Shown here in pieces: positions 6,411 to 12,991 of a DNA stretch of 15,570 nucleotides; position 1 is the first letter of the stretch; each line of letters begins with the position of its first letter. Both the position numbers and the translations under genes were made by a program. Under the pieces are notes generated by a model. It was given only the letters and a program-made list of their open reading frames with translations, ran no database searches and was not told the DNA's origin. This DNA is from DATLFQ01 sp035540915 (GTDB taxonomy: Bacteria > Actinomycetota > Acidimicrobiia > Acidimicrobiales > GCA-2861595): the NCBI GenBank assembly GCA_035540915.1, contig DATLFQ010000067.1:1-15570 (forward strand), given 5' to 3'.

Positions 6411-6431
6411 CTGTCCGGAGAGGTTGACGTT
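6406..6431 (+). promoter_or_regulatory. ECF-type promoter for htrA (plus strand)
   Basis: GGAAC (6406-6410), a 17-nt spacer and CGTT (6428-6431) match the promoter before the sigma gene exactly in elements and spacing. The predicted start is near 6437, giving htrA a 5' leader of about 88 nt. Confidence 0.68.
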
Positions 6432-6465
6432 GGCGGATGGGGAACGTGACGCCGACGTTGCGAGA

Positions 6466-6491
6466 GTCGGCCGGCCGAACGTCGGCCGGCC
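6466..6491. repeat. Tandem GTCGGCCGGCC repeat in the htrA leader
   Basis: GTCGGCCGGCC occurs at 6466-6476 and again at 6481-6491, with a 15-bp period. Each copy contains the self-complementary core GGCCGGCC. The repeats lie in the predicted 5' leader of htrA and could form RNA structure or bind a protein. They could also be a chance product of high GC. Confidence 0.4.
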
Positions 6492-6524
6492 CGGGTTCCG
6501 GCGAACGTTCAGGAGGCGAAGTCC

Positions 6525-7874
6525 GTGGGTGAGACGCCGAGCGGCAGGTGGTCCTGGGGCGAGCCGGACGACAACGACGCCGACGATTCGTCCACCGTGT
6601 CGGCTCCCACCGCGCCGGCCGACGAGCCGACCTACCTCGACGAGCCCGTGACCGCCAGGACGCCGGCCGTCGAGGTCCCGACCGACGCTCCGCCCGAGCC
6701 GCCCGTCCCGGCGCCCCCGGTGCCCCGGCCGTCGCCGCCGCCCGCCGCACCCGCTCGTGGGCCGCGATGGGCGATGGTCGCCCTGGTCGCAGGCCTCGTC
6801 GGCGCCCTGGCGGGCGGCGCGGTGGCCACCGTGCTGGACGACGAGGGCGACGGCGGCGGCACGGCGGCCCCCACCTTCGGGGCCAACACCAGCCGCATCG
6901 CCCGGCCCGAGGACATCCAGTCCATCCTGGCCAGGGTCCAGCCCGGGGTGGTCTCCATCCGGACCGAGGCGTTCCAGGAGGGCCAGGGCCTGTTCGACTT
7001 CGGCCTCACGCCCGTGCGGGGCGCCGGGACGGGGATGCTGCTGTCCACCGACGGCGACGTGCTGACGAACGCCCACGTGGTGGCCGGGGCGGTGACGATC
7101 CGGGTGACGCTCTTCGGCGAGACCGAGGCCCGCCTGGCCGACGTGCGCGGTGTGGACGAGCAGGCCGACCTGGCGGTGGTGCGCCTGCGCGACACCGGCG
7201 ACCTGGCCGGGCGGCCGGTCACCTTGGGCTCCTCGGAGGAGATCCAGGTGGGCGACGCGGTGGTGGCCGTCGGCAACGCGGTGGCCCTTCCCGGCGGCCC
7301 GACGGTCACCCAGGGCATCGTGTCGGCCAAGGACCGCACCATCGACGTCGGCGGCATCCAGCTCTCGGGGCTGCTCCAGACCGACGCCGCCATCAACACC
7401 GGCAACTCGGGCGGCCCGCTGGTCAACGCCGACGGCGAGGTCATCGGCATCAACACCGTGGTCATCCAGCGCAGCGGTGGCGCCGCCGTCCAGAACATCG
7501 GGTTCGCCATCGCCATCGACACCGTGAAGCCGTTGCTGGACCGCCTGCGCAGCGGGGCGCCGGCGGCGCCCCAGGGCTTCCTGGGCGTCAGCACCGTCAC
7601 CCTCACGCCCGAGATCCGTGAGCGCTTCTCGCTGGCGCCCGAGGCCGGGGCCATCATCATCGACGTCGTCCCCGGGTCGCCGGCCGCGCTGGCCGGCCTG
7701 GAGCGCAACGACGTGGTGACCCGCCTGGGCGACGAGGAGATCGCCACCAACGCCGACCTGACCGACGCGGTCCGCAGTCACGCGCCGGGCGAGTCGGTCG
7801 AGGTCGAGTTCTCCCGGGACCGGGAGTCGCGCACCACCACGGTGGAGCTGGGCACCAGGCCGGCCGGCGGGTAG
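6525..7874 (+). CDS. htrA: HtrA/DegP-family membrane-anchored serine protease with PDZ domain
   Basis: The 449-residue protein has a Pro/Asp-rich cytoplasmic N-terminus (1-80), one membrane helix (about 82-103), a trypsin-like domain with the full catalytic triad (H184 in TNAHVV, D215 in ADLAVV, S295 in GNSGGPL), and one PDZ domain (about 350-445: GFLGV, then AGAIIIDVVPGSPAALAGLERNDVVTRLG). It should act outside the membrane on misfolded proteins and, by analogy with DegS and mycobacterial HtrA, possibly on the anti-sigma factor. The GTG at 6525 follows AGGAGG (6511-6516). It is transcribed from an ECF promoter identical in layout to that of the sigma gene, so protease and sigma factor probably form a feedback loop. 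The role in RseA cleavage is inferred. Confidence 0.93.
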   Translation: MGETPSGRWSWGEPDDNDADDSSTVSAPTAPADEPTYLDEPVTARTPAVEVPTDAPPEPPVPAPPVPRPSPPPAAPARGPRWAMVALVAGLVGALAGGAVATVLDDEGDGGGTAAPTFGANTSRIARPEDIQSILARVQPGVVSIRTEAFQEGQGLFDFGLTPVRGAGTGMLLSTDGDVLTNAHVVAGAVTIRVTLFGETEARLADVRGVDEQADLAVVRLRDTGDLAGRPVTLGSSEEIQVGDAVVAVGNAVALPGGPTVTQGIVSAKDRTIDVGGIQLSGLLQTDAAINTGNSGGPLVNADGEVIGINTVVIQRSGGAAVQNIGFAIAIDTVKPLLDRLRSGAPAAPQGFLGVSTVTLTPEIRERFSLAPEAGAIIIDVVPGSPAALAGLERNDVVTRLGDEEIATNADLTDAVRSHAPGESVEVEFSRDRESRTTTVELGTRPAGG

Positions 7875-7881
7875 CGGCCGG

Positions 7882-7887
7882 TAGGCT
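7882..7887 (+). promoter_or_regulatory. -10 box (TAGGCT) for a leaderless small gene
   Basis: TAGGCT lies 8 nt before the ATG at 7896, and no convincing Shine-Dalgarno sequence is present. This supports its own promoter in addition to read-through from htrA, which ends 21 nt upstream. Confidence 0.45.
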
Positions 7888-7895
7888 GGCCGGCC

Positions 7896-8174
7896 ATGTC
7901 GACCATGCCCGAAGAGCCACAGCAGCCGCCCCGCGGGCACGTCCGCATCCTCTACCTGGGCCCGGTGGCCCCCCACTGGGAGCTCCAGTCGAGCTTCGGG
8001 GAGCGTTCGCTCATCGAGGAGTTCCGCCAGCGGGCCCTGGCCCGCCTCGTGCTGCTCCCTCCCCACGACCCCCAGTTCCGGCGCAACCGCGAGCGGGTGG
8101 CCCGTGACGCCGAACGGGAGAACCTGCTCCTGGAGTGGGACCTCGGGGTCCCAGAGGACGACGACGAGGTCTAG
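7896..8174 (+). CDS. Conserved-looking small protein of unknown function
   Basis: I do not recognise this 92-residue protein. It has a Pro-rich start, then HVRILYLGPVAPHWE, a helix-rich middle (SLIEEFRQRALARLVLLPPHDPQFRRNRERVARDAER) and a very acidic end (PEDDDEV). There is no membrane segment or signal peptide, so it should be cytoplasmic. Coding is supported by the -10 box 8 nt upstream, by codon-position GC bias like the neighbours, and by the stop shared with the convergent channel gene in CTAG (8171-8174). It directly follows htrA and could be an accessory factor, but nothing in the sequence shows that. Confidence 0.65.
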   Translation: MSTMPEEPQQPPRGHVRILYLGPVAPHWELQSSFGERSLIEEFRQRALARLVLLPPHDPQFRRNRERVARDAERENLLLEWDLGVPEDDDEV

Positions 8175-9250
8175 GGTGCCGGCTTCGGCGCCGGGTCGCC
8201 GTGCCCCGCCAGGGCGCTCGCGCCGCTGGTGGCCAGGTGCACGGTCCGCTGCGGGAAGGGGATCTCGATGCCCGCCCGGTCGAACGCCTTCTTGATCCGG
8301 GCTCGCAGCTCCCGGGCCACGGTGTACTGCTTGTTGGGGGCGGTCTTGACGACCAGCCGCAGGGCGATGCCGTCGGCACCCAGGTCCTCGATGCCCCAGA
8401 CCTCGGGCTCCTCCAGGATGGTGCCCTCCTCGACCGCCTCGGACCAGAGCGTGTCCGCCGTCTGCTTCATGACCTTGGTCGCGTGCGGGATCTCGGTGTC
8501 GTAGGCGACGGCGACATCGATCACCGCCCGGGACCACTGCTGCGACTTGTTGCCCACCCGGGCGATCTCGCCGTTGGGCACGAACCACACCGTCCCGTTG
8601 ACGTCGCGCAGGCGGGTGGTGCGGAGGCTCACGCTCTCGACCGTGCCGGTGGCCTCGCCGACGTCGATGATGTCGCCGACGCCGTACTGGTCCTCCACCA
8701 GCATGAAGATCCCCGACACCAGGTCACGGACCAGGTGCTGGGAGCCGAAGCCGAGGGCCACGCCGACGATCCCGGCTCCGGCGATGAGCGGGCCGAGGTC
8801 GAGCCCCAGCTCCGACAGCACCATCAGCAGGGCCACGCTCCACACCGCCACCGACGTCACGCTGCGCAGCAGCGCGGCGATGGTCTCGGCTCGCTGCGTC
8901 CGGCGCAGCGACGAGTTGCCGTCCGACAGGACGGCGGTCGGCCGCCGGTCGCCGCCGTGGGGGTCCGGACGACCCTCGTGCTCGCCGCGCATGGCCGGCG
9001 TGACCCGGGCGATGAGCCGGCGCAGGAGCCGCTGGGCGACGTAGGCCGCCACCAGGACGACGATGATCTTCGCCGGGCGGACCACCAGGACATCGGAGGC
9101 CTTGGCCAGGAAGACGTTCTCGGTGGCCCGGAACACGCCGACGCACAATGCGCTCGCCTCGTCGGCCGCCCCACAGGGGTCTGCGGCCGGTTCCCCGGCG
9201 GCATGGGCGAGCTGTTGAACGGCCGGAAATGCGGGCGCGACAGAGAGCAC
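8171..9250 (-). CDS. mscS: MscS-family small-conductance mechanosensitive channel
   Basis: The 359-residue protein has the MscS core. Membrane helices lie at about 61-80 and 125-147, and the pore-lining helix sequence AGAGIVGVALGFGSQHLVRDLVSGIFMLVEDQYGVGDII spans 157-195, with the glycine/alanine packing typical of TM3. The beta domain (about 196-255) has GTVESVSLRTTRLRDVNGTVWFVPNGEI, and a mixed alpha/beta C-terminal domain ends near IEIPFPQRTVHL (328-339). It releases solutes during hypo-osmotic shock. The GTG at 9250 follows a strong GAGGAGGA site (plus-strand 9256-9263). The first 50 residues are poorly defined. It is divergent from the sensor-kinase-like gene and convergent with the small unknown gene, sharing its stop. 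Confidence 0.92.
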   Translation of the reverse strand: MLSVAPAFPAVQQLAHAAGEPAADPCGAADEASALCVGVFRATENVFLAKASDVLVVRPAKIIVVLVAAYVAQRLLRRLIARVTPAMRGEHEGRPDPHGGDRRPTAVLSDGNSSLRRTQRAETIAALLRSVTSVAVWSVALLMVLSELGLDLGPLIAGAGIVGVALGFGSQHLVRDLVSGIFMLVEDQYGVGDIIDVGEATGTVESVSLRTTRLRDVNGTVWFVPNGEIARVGNKSQQWSRAVIDVAVAYDTEIPHATKVMKQTADTLWSEAVEEGTILEEPEVWGIEDLGADGIALRLVVKTAPNKQYTVARELRARIKKAFDRAGIEIPFPQRTVHLATSGASALAGHGDPAPKPAP

Positions 9251-9329
9251 TGCGGTCCTCCTCGGATTTGTGGTCCAGGGCGGTCCTACCCGGTCGGCTG
9301 CCGGATCACGCGCCCTCTCGGCCAGCCTT

Positions 9330-9335
9330 TACGAT
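9330..9335 (+). promoter_or_regulatory. -10 box (TACGAT) before the sensor-kinase-like gene
   Basis: TACGAT lies 8 nt before the ATG at 9344, with no ribosome-binding site. The start is therefore probably leaderless, as at 588 and 7896. Confidence 0.5.
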
Positions 9336-9343
9336 GGCGTCAC

Positions 9344-10529
9344 ATGGTTGAGCTGACCGCCAGCGCGGCCGTGGCGCTGGCGGCCGGCGCGGGCGCCGTC
9401 GTCCTGGTCCTGCTGGTGCTGGCGGTGACCGCCCGTCGCCGCACCACCGCCATGAACCGTCGGCTGGCGGCCATCACGGCCCGGCTCGAGCAACCCGGTG
9501 CCCGGCCCCGCCAGGAGCGGGACAGCATCGGCCGGCTGGAGCAGCTGGCCGAGTCCAGCGTGCTGCGGAGCGTGGAGGCCGAGGCCGCCCAGGCCCGGCT
9601 GGCCGGCGCCCTCAGGGGCGTGGGTGTCGGGGTGGTCGTCTGCGACGAGACCGGCGCAGAGGTGTTCCGCAACGACGCCGCCCACCCGCTTGCCGAGGTG
9701 CCCGGCGGCGAGGCGGAGCTGGCCGGGATGCTCCTGGCGGCGCTGGCCGGCGAACGGCCGCAACGTGAGTTCGAGGTGTTCGACCTCTCGGCGCGCCGCC
9801 TCGTGGTGACCGCCCATCCCCTCGACGACGGCACGCGCCCCGTGGGCGCAGTGGCCGTGGTGGAGGACCGTTCGGAGGGCCGGCGCCTCGACGGGCTGCG
9901 CCGGGACTTCCTCGCCACCGTGACCGCCGAGCTGCGCGGGCCGGTCGCCGCCCTGGAGGCGCTGGCCGCCACGGTGGCCGACGACCTGGCCGGCGACGTG
10001 GGCGCGACGGCCGATCCGGCGGTGACCGGGCGGCTGGCGGTCCGCCTGGCCACCGAGGCGCGACGGGTGGGCCGGGTGATCGACGACGTGGCCGAGCTGA
10101 GCCATCTGGACGCCGCCGTGGCGCGGCCGGCGGGAGCGGTGCCGGTGGGTCTCCTGGTGGCCGAGGCCCCCGCCGCCACCGCCTGGGCGCCGTCGAGGGC
10201 CTCGGCCACCAGGAGACCCACCGGCACCGCTCAGCGTGGTGGGCGGCCGGCGCCACCTGGTCTCGGCGCTGCGGCACCTGGTGGAGAGCGCGGCCCGCCA
10301 TTCGCCGGCCGGCGGCGTCGTCACGGTCCAGGCGACCGAGGAGGACGGTTGGGTGCTGGTGGCCGTGACCGACCAGGGGCAGGCGGGAGCCGGCCGGGAC
10401 GGCCTCGGGTTGGCGATCGCCTCACGGGCGGCGGCCGGCCACGGGGGCGAGGTCCTCGTCGACTCCTCGCCCGGTACCGGCTCGGTGGTCACCTTGAAGC
10501 TTCCGGCCGGTCCACAGCCCGCCACATAG
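9344..10529 (+). pseudogene. Degenerate sensor histidine kinase, frame broken by an inverted repeat
   Basis: Two frames together encode one sensor-kinase-like protein. The first frame, from the ATG at 9344, gives a membrane helix (8-30), a coiled linker, a PAS-like region (about 85-175) and the dimerisation domain (180-260). The second frame, visible from about 10230 to the TAG at 10527-10529, gives the ATPase domain, starting LSVVGGRRHLVSALRHLVESAARHSPAGG. The join falls inside a perfect inverted repeat (10134-10232) that shifts the frame, so either the gene is broken or the sequence is misassembled. The core is also degenerate. The block that normally reads SHELRTP is TAELRGP, with Ala195 in place of the phospho-accepting His. 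The N-box Asn is Ser. The ATP lid is missing between DQGQAGAG and DGLGLAIA. No response regulator is adjacent. It is perhaps a SenX3-like pseudokinase. Confidence 0.75.
10134..10232. repeat. 36-bp perfect inverted repeat with 27-nt loop inside the kinase gene
   Basis: Arms 10134-10169 and 10197-10232 are exact reverse complements over all 36 bases; the loop is 10170-10196. Read in reverse complement, the loop continues the kinase sensibly after the left arm (LLVAEA then LDGAQAVAA), whereas the forward loop does not. The second arm therefore looks like a fold-back copy of the first arm plus the adjacent 27 bases. Confidence 0.95.
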
Positions 10530-10532
10530 GAT
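10527..10532 (+). promoter_or_regulatory. -10 box (TAGGAT) for a leaderless MFS gene
   Basis: TAGGAT begins on the stop codon of the kinase-like gene and lies 6 nt before the GTG at 10539. No ribosome-binding site is visible, so a leaderless transcript is likely. Confidence 0.52.
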
Positions 10533-10538
10533 CCCGGC

Positions 10539-11768
10539 GTGGGGAGCGACGAGGGCTGGCAGCCCTTGAGCCGGCCCCGCCGGCCCGTCGAGGTGAACCT
10601 TCCGGCCAGCCCGTTCTCCCGGCTGGCGGTGACCCACGCCTTCGCAGTGGCGGGCGACTCCCTGGTCACGATGGCGCTGGCCGGCTCGCTGTTCTTCAGC
10701 ATCTCCCCCGGCGAGGCACGGGGACGGGTCGCCTTGTCGCTGGTGCTGACCATCGCGCCCTTCGCGGTGGTGGCACCCCTGCTGGGGCCGATCCTCGACC
10801 GCGTCCGCGGCGGGCGGCGGCTCATCGTCTTCGGGGCCGCCGGCGGCCGGGCGGCAGCGGCCGTGGTGGCCGCCCGTGTCATCGACGGGCTGCTGCTGTT
10901 CCCCGTCGCGTTCGTGCTGCTGGTCCTGTCCAAGGCCCACGCGGTCGCCAAGAGCTCGCTGGTGCCCACGGTGGTGGAGTCCAAGGAAGAGCTGGTCGAG
11001 GCGAATTCGCGGTTGGCGCTCCTCAGCGCAGTGGTGGGCCTGGTGGCCGCCATCCCCGGGGTGGCGGTGCTGAAGCTGCTGGGCAGCGACTGGGTGATGC
11101 GGGCGGCTGCCCTGTCGTTCAGCGCCTGCGCGGTGACCTCGCTGCGGGTGGTGCAGGTGCGGCCCGACGACCCGGCGGTGCGGGCCGCCGCCAGCGCCGA
11201 GCTGCGGGACGCCGGCATCCGGCTGGCCGGCACGGCCATGGGGGTGCTGCGCGGCTCGGTCGGCTTCTTGACGTTCCTGCTGGCCTTCGGCCTTCGCCGG
11301 GACGGCGCCCCGGCGTGGGTGTTCGGCGCCGTGCTGGTGGCCAGCATCGCCGGCACGCTGGTCGGCAACGCGGTGGCGCCGGCGGTCCGTCGGTCCATGG
11401 TCGAGGAGCGGCTCCTGGCCGGCTCGCTCGGGGTAGTAGTTGGCGCCGGGCTGACGGCGGCCTATCTGGGCGGCCGCGTCGGGGCGGCGGCGGCGGCCGC
11501 GCTGCTGGGCGTCGCGGCCAGCGGCGGAAAGCTGGCCTTCGACTCGCTGGTCCAGCGTGACGCCCCCGATGCCGCGCAGGGCCGGTGGTTCGCCCGCTTC
11601 GAAGCGGTGTTCCAGCTGGCCTGGGTGGCGGGCGCCCTCCTGCCCGTGGCCTTCCCGGTCGGGTTCACCGTGGGCTACCTCACGCTGGCCCTGGCCGCCG
11701 GTGCCGCCGTCTTCGTCTACGTCAGCGGGCTGCGGGCGGTGACGGCCCGGCGGCACAGAACCGCGTAG
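10539..11768 (+). CDS. MFS-type membrane transporter
   Basis: The 409-residue protein is hydrophobic with about 10-12 predicted membrane helices. It carries the cytoplasmic loop pattern of the major facilitator superfamily between helices 2 and 3 (LLGPILDRVRGGRR, about 86-99). The segment LLSKAHAVAKSSLVPTVVESKEELVEANSRLALLSAVVGLVAAIPG resembles the helix 4-5 region of the MFS_3-like exporters (LVPELVPEEELLAANAL type). The substrate is unknown; this subgroup often exports drugs or metabolites. The GTG start is 6 nt after a TAGGAT -10 box and 9 nt after the stop of the kinase-like gene. It is convergent with the zincin-like gene with only 3 bp between stops. A short dyad, ACCGC-GTA-GCGGT (11760-11772), spans its stop codon. 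Confidence 0.82.
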   Translation: MGSDEGWQPLSRPRRPVEVNLPASPFSRLAVTHAFAVAGDSLVTMALAGSLFFSISPGEARGRVALSLVLTIAPFAVVAPLLGPILDRVRGGRRLIVFGAAGGRAAAAVVAARVIDGLLLFPVAFVLLVLSKAHAVAKSSLVPTVVESKEELVEANSRLALLSAVVGLVAAIPGVAVLKLLGSDWVMRAAALSFSACAVTSLRVVQVRPDDPAVRAAASAELRDAGIRLAGTAMGVLRGSVGFLTFLLAFGLRRDGAPAWVFGAVLVASIAGTLVGNAVAPAVRRSMVEERLLAGSLGVVVGAGLTAAYLGGRVGAAAAAALLGVAASGGKLAFDSLVQRDAPDAAQGRWFARFEAVFQLAWVAGALLPVAFPVGFTVGYLTLALAAGAAVFVYVSGLRAVTARRHRTA

Positions 11769-11771
11769 CGG

Positions 11772-12962
11772 TCAGTCCGCGATGTCGATGCGGGCCAGCC
11801 ACAGCCCGGGCGCGTCGACCTCGGCGGGGGTGGGAAGCTCCCGGGCCGAATGCCACAGGCGGGCCAGGCCCGCGTCGCCGGCCCGCTCGACCACACCCCG
11901 GACGAAGGTCCGGCCCCGCTCGAACTGGTCCTGGCCCAGCTCCAGGCCGAAGAGCCGCTCCACGACCCGCTCGCCCTCGTTGCGCTCCACCCGCCGCCGC
12001 TTGCGGGCCTCGCCCAGGGCATCGGCCGAGGTGAGCAGCCGCGCCCCGGCGGCGTCCACCACGTGGTCGACGTAGCCGACCAGGGCGGCGACCACCGCCG
12101 ACAGGCGCCCGAGCACCTCGCGCTGCTCGGGCGTCTGCATCACCCCCAGCAGCTCGGTGGGGTCGCCCACTGCGGCCTGCATGGACAGGGGGTCGGTGGG
12201 ATCGAAGCTGCCGAGCCGTTCCTCCAACGCGATCGGGTCGGGCCGGAAGCCCCGGGCGTACTCCGTGAGGAGCTGGTCGAGGCGGTCCCGCACGTGCGCG
12301 CGGCCCAGGACGGCGTGGGAGGTGATCTCGCTGAGGCAGACCCACATGCGCACGTCGTCGACCGGGAGGCTCCAGTCGGTGGCGAAGGTGGTGATGTTGA
12401 CCGGCACGACCAGCAGCTCGTCGGAGGCGGGCCGGGGGATCGGCAGGTCGTACTGGCCGAAGCTGTGGCCGGCCAGGTGGCCGACCATCGACCCCGCCTG
12501 CATCCCCAGCAGCAGCGGCCCGACCATCTGCGTCACCCCGCCGAGCAGCTGGGCGGTGGGATCGTCGTCGTCCCCCTCGTCGCCGTGGGCGTCGGTCCCC
12601 GGCAGCCCGGCGGCGGACAGGCCGGCGGCCAGGGCCTCCAGGAGCGGGCGGTAGGCGTCGAGCGTCCGGGTGGCCCACTCGCCCCGGCCCACCGCTCGCG
12701 CCCGCAGCACCCCGCCCGTCACCGTGGTCGCCAATCCGGTGGCTTCGGCCACGTGGAGGTCGGCCACCCGGAGCAGCTCCTCGAACCGCATCCGCTCCAG
12801 CGGGTCGACGTTGGCCTCGGGCTGGCCCTGCAGCGCCAGCCACTGCGCCATCTGGCGGGCCATCTCGAGGTTGACCGGCCCCTGGCCGGAGAACAGCTTG
12901 GCCAGCTCGCCGAACAGCCCCTCGAACGGGTTGCCGCCGCCGAACGGACCGGGCGTGCTCAC
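11772..12962 (-). CDS. Zincin-like (DUF2342) putative hydrolase without HExxH
   Basis: The 396-residue protein resembles the actinobacterial zinc-dependent metalloprotease/F420-associated hydrolase family (DUF2342). The Gly/Phe-rich start (PFGGGNPFEGLFGELAKLFSG) is followed by VNLEMARQMAQWLALQG, ERMRFEELLRVADLHVAEATGL, a glycine-rich membrane-like segment (about 140-168, LLGGVTQMVGPLLLGMQAGSMVGHLAG), DELLVVPVNITTFATDWSLPVDDVRMWVCLSEITSHAVL, and later ERLFGLELGQDQFERGRTFVRGV. The position of the usual HExxH zinc motif reads SEITSH (211-216), so classic zinc chemistry looks lost or altered. The GTG at 12962 lies 6 nt after a TAGCCT -10 box, a probable leaderless start. It follows the second HtrA-type gene on the same strand, 29 bp away. 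Its biological role is unknown. Confidence 0.78.
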   Translation of the reverse strand: MSTPGPFGGGNPFEGLFGELAKLFSGQGPVNLEMARQMAQWLALQGQPEANVDPLERMRFEELLRVADLHVAEATGLATTVTGGVLRARAVGRGEWATRTLDAYRPLLEALAAGLSAAGLPGTDAHGDEGDDDDPTAQLLGGVTQMVGPLLLGMQAGSMVGHLAGHSFGQYDLPIPRPASDELLVVPVNITTFATDWSLPVDDVRMWVCLSEITSHAVLGRAHVRDRLDQLLTEYARGFRPDPIALEERLGSFDPTDPLSMQAAVGDPTELLGVMQTPEQREVLGRLSAVVAALVGYVDHVVDAAGARLLTSADALGEARKRRRVERNEGERVVERLFGLELGQDQFERGRTFVRGVVERAGDAGLARLWHSARELPTPAEVDAPGLWLARIDIAD

Positions 12963-12968
12963 CGCGCC

Positions 12969-12974
12969 AGGCTA
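12969..12974 (-). promoter_or_regulatory. -10 box (TAGCCT, minus strand) for the zincin-like gene
   Basis: TAGCCT on the minus strand is 6 nt before the GTG at 12962, in the 29-bp gap after the protease gene. This gives the zincin-like gene its own leaderless start even though it lies in an apparent operon. Confidence 0.52.
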
Positions 12975-12991
12975 GGCCACGGCGGTGGCAA

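Noticed and set aside
6441..6466. A second GGAAC promoter in the htrA leader
   Set aside because: CGTT is only about 10 nt downstream and nothing suitable occurs at 16-18 nt.
6240..8588. A 782-codon minus-strand open frame opposite htrA
   Set aside because: It is a shadow of htrA in the high-GC background; the end near 6300 only brushes the genuine WhiB-like gene in another frame.
10134..10232. Phase-variable invertible switch
   Set aside because: The 27-nt loop and 36-nt arms are multiples of three, so inversion would leave the downstream frame unchanged. No recombinase gene is nearby. Kept only as a minor alternative.
10134..10236. Programmed ribosomal frameshift joining the two halves of the kinase
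   Set aside because: No slippery heptamer is visible, and the inverted repeat itself replaces coding sequence with an antisense copy, so a shift alone would not restore the normal linker.
10236..10529. A separate small ATPase-domain gene starting at GTG 10236
   Set aside because: It lacks the first residues of the fold's usual context, has no -10 box or ribosome-binding site, and matches the missing half of the upstream kinase.
8135..11560. A 1141-codon open frame on the plus strand crossing the kinase-like gene and most of the MFS gene
   Set aside because: Only 9344 to about 10169 is real kinase sequence. The rest is low-complexity Arg/Gly/Pro translation antisense to mscS or out of frame with the MFS transporter, a product of very high GC.
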